From: Bacillota bacterium
GTDB lineage: Bacteria; Bacillota; Clostridia; Oscillospirales; Acutalibacteraceae
Assembly: GCA_009786275.1 (NCBI GenBank)
Contig: WQTL01000442.1
Span: 1-8,831 of the forward strand
DNA: 8,831 bases
Direction of reading: 5' to 3'
Below, piece by piece: positions 5,482-8,831 of the stretch. The position numbers and the translations under genes were made by a program. The first letter of the stretch is position 1. The number at the start of each line of letters is the position of its first letter. The notes under the pieces were generated by a model. The model worked only from the letters and a program-made list of their open reading frames with translations, was not told where the DNA came from and ran no database searches.

Positions 5482-5510
5482 TTGAATTATGGGAAATCCT
5501 GTGATATAAT
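5482..5510 (+). promoter_or_regulatory. Promoter of the putative type I toxin mRNA
   Basis: TTGAAT (5482-5487), a 17-nt spacer and a perfect TATAAT (5505-5510). The predicted start is near 5517, about 88 nt ahead of the chosen start codon of the small ORF. Confidence 0.75.
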
Positions 5511-5530
5511 ACCTATAACGCCGTATCGTG

Positions 5531-5592
5531 GGGTGGCGGTTTGCACCCAACCTCTTTTCCTCTTAGCATGGCAGATTCGCTAACGAAAGGAG
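5531..5592 (+). promoter_or_regulatory. 5'-UTR hairpins hiding the toxin Shine-Dalgarno
   Basis: A first small hairpin pairs GGGTG (5531-5535) with CACCC (5544-5548) near the 5' end. A second pairs CTCTTTT (5552-5558) with AAAGGAG (5586-5592), which is the Shine-Dalgarno itself. That stem continues, after a small internal loop, with TTAGC (5563-5567) against GCTAA (5579-5583). The ribosome binding site would therefore be masked in the full-length mRNA, as reported for several type I toxin mRNAs. Confidence 0.6.
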
Positions 5593-5604
5593 ATGGTGCC
5601 TTTG

Positions 5605-5760
5605 ATGGAAGTCCTTTGTGCTTTAAGGCAGGCAGCGGTGGAAACATACGCGGCGCTGGCGGCGGATATCCCGTTCGCCATCGCGGCCGCGCAAGCAGCC
5701 CTGCAATTGTTGAGCCATTTGGCGAGACACACACAAAGAAGAAACCGCCCTCATGTTTGA
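5605..5760 (+). CDS. Small hydrophobic/basic peptide, putative type I toxin
   Basis: A 51-residue peptide with a hydrophobic middle (residues about 19-40, PFAIAAAQAALQLL) and a basic tail RHTQRRNRPHV. This is the general build of small membrane-acting type I toxins of the TxpA/Fst/holin-like kind, though I cannot match it to a named member. The AAAGGAG at 5586-5592 supports starts at TTG 5602 or ATG 5605. In-frame ATG 5593 and GTG 5596 are too close to it. A later GTG at 5638 would give 40 residues beginning METYAALA, which also looks family-like. The last codons (NRP) lie in the 5' arm of the terminator and the stop lies in its loop. The context is strong: own promoter, masked ribosome binding site and a convergent antisense RNA. 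The hydrophobic stretch holds one Asp and is rather Ala-rich, so the membrane role is uncertain. Confidence 0.55.
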   Translation: MEVLCALRQAAVETYAALAADIPFAIAAAQAALQLLSHLARHTQRRNRPHV

Positions 5761-5867
5761 CAGCATGGGCGGTTCCTTCTCGAATCGTTAAAGAGGAAAG
5801 AGGTGCAGCCGCAACCCGTACGGCGCCGCGCCCCTGGGGTACCAGCCTGGGGGCGCTTCCCTTTCAC
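5735..5867 (-). ncRNA. Putative RatA-like antisense RNA
   Basis: A leftward RNA of about 130 nt is predicted between the consensus promoter at 5874-5902 and the shared terminator. It has no open reading frame of note. A strong hairpin (GCGCCCC 5828-5834 with GGGGCGC 5850-5856) occupies its 5' half. Its 3' end covers the last codons and terminator of the small toxin ORF, giving about 45 nt of perfect complementarity to that mRNA. This tail-to-tail overlap is the arrangement of TxpA/RatA-type modules. The antitoxin role is inferred. Confidence 0.6.
5743..5774. terminator. Shared terminator of toxin mRNA and antisense RNA
   Basis: AACCGCCC (5743-5750) pairs with GGGCGGTT (5767-5774), extended by ATG/CAT (5753-5755 with 5764-5766). 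On the minus strand it is followed by TTTCTTCTTTG, on the plus strand by CCTTCT. It therefore ends the leftward antisense RNA better than the rightward mRNA. Confidence 0.75.
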
Positions 5868-5873
5868 GCTTCC

Positions 5874-5902
5874 ATTATACCGTGCAAAACGCGGTTTGTC
5901 AA
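5874..5902 (-). promoter_or_regulatory. Perfect consensus promoter of the antisense RNA
   Basis: On the minus strand TTGACA (5902-5897), exactly 17 nt, then TATAAT (5879-5874). Both hexamers are full consensus. It lies just downstream of the trpB stop codon and points away from any long ORF, so its product should be an RNA. Confidence 0.85.
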
Positions 5903-5918
5903 CGGTTTTTTTGTTAAT

Positions 5919-7271
5919 TCACCCCTCGAAGCTCCTCAGCTCCTCGTCCGTGGGGATTTCGTCGGTCATGGTGCCGCCCAGGTATTGCTCGTAGGCGCTC
6001 ATGTCGAAGTAGCCCGTGCCCGTCAGGCCGAAGAGGATGACCTTCGCCTCGCCGGATTCCTTGCACGCGAGGGCCTCGTCGATGGCCCCGCGGATGGCGT
6101 GGGCGCTCTCGGGGGCGGGGAGGATGCCCTCGGCCTTGCTGAACAGGGCCGCCGCCGCGAATACGTTGGTCTGCTCGCGGGAGATGGCCTCCATCAGGCC
6201 GTCGTGGTACAGCTGGCTGAGCAGGGGGGACATCCCGTGGAAACGCAGGCCGCCCGCGTGGTTCGCGCCCGGGATGAAGCCGCAGCCCAGGGTGTACATC
6301 TTGGCCAAGGGGGTGATCTGCGCGGTATCGCAGAAATCGTAGACGAAGCGCCCGCGGGTCAGGCTGGGGCAGGAGGCGGGCTCCACGGCCACGATGCGGG
6401 GGTTCGCGCGGCCCAGCAGCTTATCCTGCATGAAGGGGGCGATGAGCCCGCCCAGGTTCGAGCCGCCGCCCGCGCAGCCCACCACCACGTCGGGGTATTC
6501 GTCCACGAGCTCCATGGCCTCCTTGGCCTCCAGGCCGATGACGCTCTGGTGCAGCAGCACCTGGTTGAGCACGCTGCCCAGGACATACTTGTAGCCCTCG
6601 GTGGTCACGGCTTTTTCCACGGCCTCGGAGATCGCGCAGCCCAGGGAGCCGGTGGTGCCGGGCCGTTTGGCCAGGATGCCGCGGCCCGCGTTGGTGGTGT
6701 CGCTGGGGCTGGCGATGATCTCCGCGCCGAAGGTCTGGATCACGCTGCGGCGGTAGGGCTTTTGCAGGTAGCTGCCCTTGACCATGTAGACGGTCAGCGG
6801 CAGGCCGAAATGTGTGCAGGCCATGGCCAGGGCCGTGCCCCACTGCCCCGCGCCCGTCTCGGTGGTCAGGCCCTTCAGGCCCTGTTTTTTGGCGAAATAC
6901 GCCTGCGCCACGGCGGAATTGAGCTTGTGGCTGCCCGAGGTGTTGTTGCCCTCGAACTTGAAGTAGATGCGCGCGGGGGTGTCCAGGGCCTGCTCCAGGC
7001 GGTACGCGCGGTGGAGCGGCGCGGGCCGGAAGGTCCTGTAGTACTCCTGCACCTCCTCGGGGATGTCGATGTACGGCGTGGTGTCGTCGAGCTCCTGCTT
7101 GACCAGTTCCTCGCAGAACACGGGGGTGAGCTCCTCCGCCTTCAGGGCCTCGCCCGTGGCGGGGCTGAGCAGCGGCGCGGGTTTGTTGACCATGTCCGCC
7201 CGCAGGTTGTACCACTGCTGGGGCACCTTGTCTTCGGGCAGAATGATTCGATTGGGGATTTTGACCGACAT
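5919..7271 (-). CDS. trpB: Tryptophan synthase beta chain, TrpB2 type
   Basis: A 450-residue PLP enzyme that joins indole and serine to make tryptophan. The PLP lysine is K116 in NTSGSHKLNSA, the catalytic glutamate lies in ETGAGQWG (138-145), and the phosphate-binding loop is GGGSN (268-272). The length and the segment IPGANHAGGLRFHGMSP (333-349) mark the TrpB2 class rather than the shorter TrpB1 that pairs tightly with TrpA. I chose the ATG at 7271 because AAGGAG lies just upstream; the longer frame to 7319 runs into the T-box terminator. No trpA or other trp gene is in the window, which suggests indole salvage or a TrpA-independent role. Expression is controlled by the Trp T-box upstream. 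Confidence 0.93.
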   Translation of the reverse strand: MSVKIPNRIILPEDKVPQQWYNLRADMVNKPAPLLSPATGEALKAEELTPVFCEELVKQELDDTTPYIDIPEEVQEYYRTFRPAPLHRAYRLEQALDTPARIYFKFEGNNTSGSHKLNSAVAQAYFAKKQGLKGLTTETGAGQWGTALAMACTHFGLPLTVYMVKGSYLQKPYRRSVIQTFGAEIIASPSDTTNAGRGILAKRPGTTGSLGCAISEAVEKAVTTEGYKYVLGSVLNQVLLHQSVIGLEAKEAMELVDEYPDVVVGCAGGGSNLGGLIAPFMQDKLLGRANPRIVAVEPASCPSLTRGRFVYDFCDTAQITPLAKMYTLGCGFIPGANHAGGLRFHGMSPLLSQLYHDGLMEAISREQTNVFAAAALFSKAEGILPAPESAHAIRGAIDEALACKESGEAKVILFGLTGTGYFDMSAYEQYLGGTMTDEIPTDEELRSFEG

Positions 7272-7298
7272 AGCTGTGGTCTCCTTTTCTAGTTTTTT

Positions 7299-7591
7299 TG
7301 ATATACAAAAATGCCCCAACGGATCCTTCGATCCATTGGGACAAGAATGTCAATTCCTGCGGTGCCACCCAATTTACCGGCATAGCCGGTCTCTTATCGC
7401 ATGCAGACACATGCTATCGCTTTTACGGGCGAATCCCGTCGGGCATTACTAAGAGATCGCTCTCCGTTCTTCCCGCCCTCGCAAGTCCATTCGATGCAGT
7501 TCTTTGCGTCCGCAATCCCACCGCCTGCGGCTCTCTGAGCGCCGAGTGCTGCACTTACTACTCTTGTTCATCGGTTTGGTTTATTCGATTG
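7299..7591 (-). promoter_or_regulatory. Tryptophan-specific T-box leader
   Basis: Read on the minus strand, the leader holds an AGTAAGT-type Stem I start, the specifier TGG (7489-7487) in the context GAATGGACTT, and the T-box core GGGTGGCACCGCAGG (about 7370-7356). The bulge sequence TGGC pairs with GCCA, the acceptor end of a tRNA with G73, as tRNA-Trp has in bacteria. The specifier and bulge thus agree. Uncharged tRNA-Trp should stabilise the antiterminator and allow trpB2 transcription. Confidence 0.92.
7306..7340 (-). terminator. T-box regulatory terminator
   Basis: On the minus strand CCCAATGGATC (7340-7330) pairs with GATCCGTTGGG (7325-7315) around GAAG, 11 bp with one wobble, followed by GC and ATTTTTG. 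The 5' side of the stem lies just after the T-box core, as needed for the antiterminator switch. Confidence 0.88.
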
Positions 7592-7597
7592 CTAATT

Positions 7598-7626
7598 ATT
7601 ATATCATATTCCGGGCGGGTTGTCAA
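7598..7626 (-). promoter_or_regulatory. Perfect consensus promoter of the T-box/trpB2 unit
   Basis: On the minus strand TTGACA (7626-7621), a 17-nt spacer and TATAAT (7603-7598). The start is predicted near 7591, giving a leader of about 320 nt to the trpB2 ATG. Confidence 0.85.
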
Positions 7627-7660
7627 GTGGTTTTTTTGCGAAATTTTCAACCTCATATCT

Positions 7661-7735
7661 TGTAGAGACGCACGGCGGTCTCCCAGGCAAAGCAAGTGTT
7701 TTCAATCAGGAGACGCACTGCCGTGCGTCTCTACA
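7661..7735. repeat. Inverted-repeat (MITE-like or palindromic) element
   Basis: TGTAGAGACGCACGGC (7661-7676) is perfectly repeated in inverse at 7720-7735, about 75 bp overall. The right end also forms its own hairpin, GAGACGCAC-TGCC-GTGCGTCTC (7710-7731). The element starts 5 bp beyond the dgoD stop codon and ends about 35 bp before the trpB2 promoter. It encodes nothing. Without a T tract it is a poor classical terminator but could still stabilise the dgoD mRNA 3' end. Confidence 0.8.
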
Positions 7736-7740
7736 TTCTT

Positions 7741-8831
7741 TTACCACTCGCTCACGCTGCCGTCCTCGTTGCGCCATTGGGGGGTCAGCCAGCGGTGCGG
7801 GCCGGCCTTGGCCGCCTCGCGCACGGCGTCCTCGTCCACATCGATGCCCAGGCCCGGTTTGTCGGTGCGCAGCACGAAGCCGCCGTGCATCTCGAAGGGC
7901 GCGGTGTCCTTGAGATACGTGAGCCTGTCGTTGTCCTTGTGATAGTGCAGGCCGAGGCTCTGCTCCTGGATAAACGCGTTGTGGGTGCAGAAATCCAGCT
8001 GGAGGCAGCTGGCCAGGGCGATGGGACCCAGCGGGCAGTGCGGCCCCACGGCCACGTCGTAGGCCTCGGCGAAGGCGGCGATCTTCTTGACCTCCAGCAG
8101 GCCGCCCGCGTGGCTGAGGTCGGGCTGGATGATATCGACCCCGCCGCCGGTGATGATGTTCTTGTACCCCCAGCGGGTGTAGTTGCGCTCGCCGGTGGCG
8201 ATGGGGGTGGAGCCGTGCTTACGCAGCTCCGCGAAGGCCTCCTCGTTCTCGGTGAGCACGGGCTCCTCGATGAACAGCAGGCGGTACTGCTCCAGCTCCG
8301 CCATGAGCACCCGCGCCATGGCCTTGTGCATGCGCCCGTGGACGTCCATGGAGATGTCCACGTCGTAGCCTACGGCCTCGCGCATAGCCGCCACGCGCTT
8401 CGATACATCATCGATCTTCTTGTAGCTGTCGATCCACTGGTACTCCCGCACGGCGTTCATCTTGATGGCGCGGTAGCCCTGGGCTTGCCTTTCCCGGATG
8501 GCCTGGGCCGCGCTTTCCGGGTCGCTGCCGTCCGCGCCGCAGTAGACCGCGATCTTCTCGCGCACGGGGCCGCCCAGGAACTCATACGCCGGCAGATTGT
8601 AGTATTTGCCCTTGATGTCCCACAGGGCCTGCTCGATGCCGCTTACAGCGCTGGTGAGCACACCGCCGCCCCGGTAGAACCCGCCGCGGTACAGCACCTG
8701 CCAGATGTCCTCGATGTCCCCGGCGCGGCGGCCCAGCAGCAGCGGCTCGAATTCCTTCACGCAGGCCTGCACGGCGTCGGCGTGGCCCTCCAGGATGGGC
8801 TCGCCCCAGCCGGCGAAGCCGTCGTCGGTGG
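7741..8831 (-). CDS. dgoD: D-galactonate dehydratase, enolase superfamily (partial)
   Basis: The C-terminal 362 residues of a protein of about 382; the start lies beyond the right edge. DgoD dehydrates D-galactonate to 2-keto-3-deoxy-galactonate in the DeLey-Doudoroff route. The readable end begins TDDGFAGWGEPILEG. Key residues are in place: the Asp and His of SMDVHGRM, the first Glu of FIEEPV 26 residues after that Asp, the Glu of ATGERN 52 after it, and the His of GPHCPLGPIALAS 102 after it. These spacings equal those of the E. coli metal ligands and catalytic histidine. The C terminus NEDGSVSEW also matches the family. Other enolase-superfamily sugar-acid dehydratases are close relatives, so the exact substrate is less certain than the fold. 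No kinase or aldolase of the pathway is seen in the window. Confidence 0.9.
   Translation of the reverse strand, partial: TDDGFAGWGEPILEGHADAVQACVKEFEPLLLGRRAGDIEDIWQVLYRGGFYRGGGVLTSAVSGIEQALWDIKGKYYNLPAYEFLGGPVREKIAVYCGADGSDPESAAQAIRERQAQGYRAIKMNAVREYQWIDSYKKIDDVSKRVAAMREAVGYDVDISMDVHGRMHKAMARVLMAELEQYRLLFIEEPVLTENEEAFAELRKHGSTPIATGERNYTRWGYKNIITGGGVDIIQPDLSHAGGLLEVKKIAAFAEAYDVAVGPHCPLGPIALASCLQLDFCTHNAFIQEQSLGLHYHKDNDRLTYLKDTAPFEMHGGFVLRTDKPGLGIDVDEDAVREAAKAGPHRWLTPQWRNEDGSVSEW

Noticed and set aside
5541..7292. 583-codon rightward open frame
   Set aside because: It lies opposite trpB2, the T-box and the antisense RNA. Its translation is low-complexity (HGQ/GGA-rich) with no family motif. 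It is the GC-rich shadow of trpB2.

Overview
The window looks like a chromosomal segment from a GC-rich Firmicute, most likely an anaerobic gut-type clostridium (Oscillospirales or Christensenellales grade; this is inference). The grounds are an rpoB gene of bacterial type, a tryptophan T-box leader, a DUF1292 (YrzB-like) gene, strong AGGAGG-type ribosome binding sites, and many promoters matching TTGACA-N17-TATAAT against a GC-rich coding background.

Layout from left to right. The N-terminal 252 codons of rpoB run leftward off the window edge. rpoB has its own sigma-A promoter and a leader of about 160 nt. A 276-bp divergent intergenic region separates it from a rightward gene for a 603-residue protein with propeller-like repeats and a long helical part. 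A short array of 7-bp repeats lies inside that reading frame. A shared bidirectional terminator follows. Next come, all leftward, a RelE-type toxin-antitoxin pair with the toxin gene first, and a two-gene unit made of a propeller-like protein and a MraZ-like protein that has lost both DxxxR motifs. Then there is a roughly 200-nt rod-shaped RNA that I judge to be a probable 6S RNA, an inverted pair of 7-bp repeat arrays, and a DUF1292 gene.

The region 5482-5902 has the architecture of a type I toxin-antitoxin locus. A rightward mRNA encodes a 51-residue hydrophobic/basic peptide whose Shine-Dalgarno is folded into a 5'-UTR hairpin. A convergent leftward antisense RNA is driven by a perfect consensus promoter. 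The two transcripts share one terminator hairpin and overlap at their 3' ends. Next are a leftward TrpB2-type tryptophan synthase beta gene under a tryptophan T-box (UGG specifier, UGGC bulge), an inverted-repeat element of about 75 bp, and the 3' part of a galactonate dehydratase (dgoD) gene running in from the right edge.

How the genes relate: most are single-gene or two-gene units with their own promoters, so this is not one pathway. The clear regulatory units are the Trp T-box/trpB2 unit, the relE-type operon, the putative type I module and the probable 6S RNA. The most novel-looking points are the type I module, the 7-bp repeats that have invaded two coding sequences, the MraZ-like protein lacking its signature residues, and the opposing promoter/terminator pair laid over the rpoB promoter. 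No database or folding program was available; family names rest on motif recognition and RNA structures were paired by hand.
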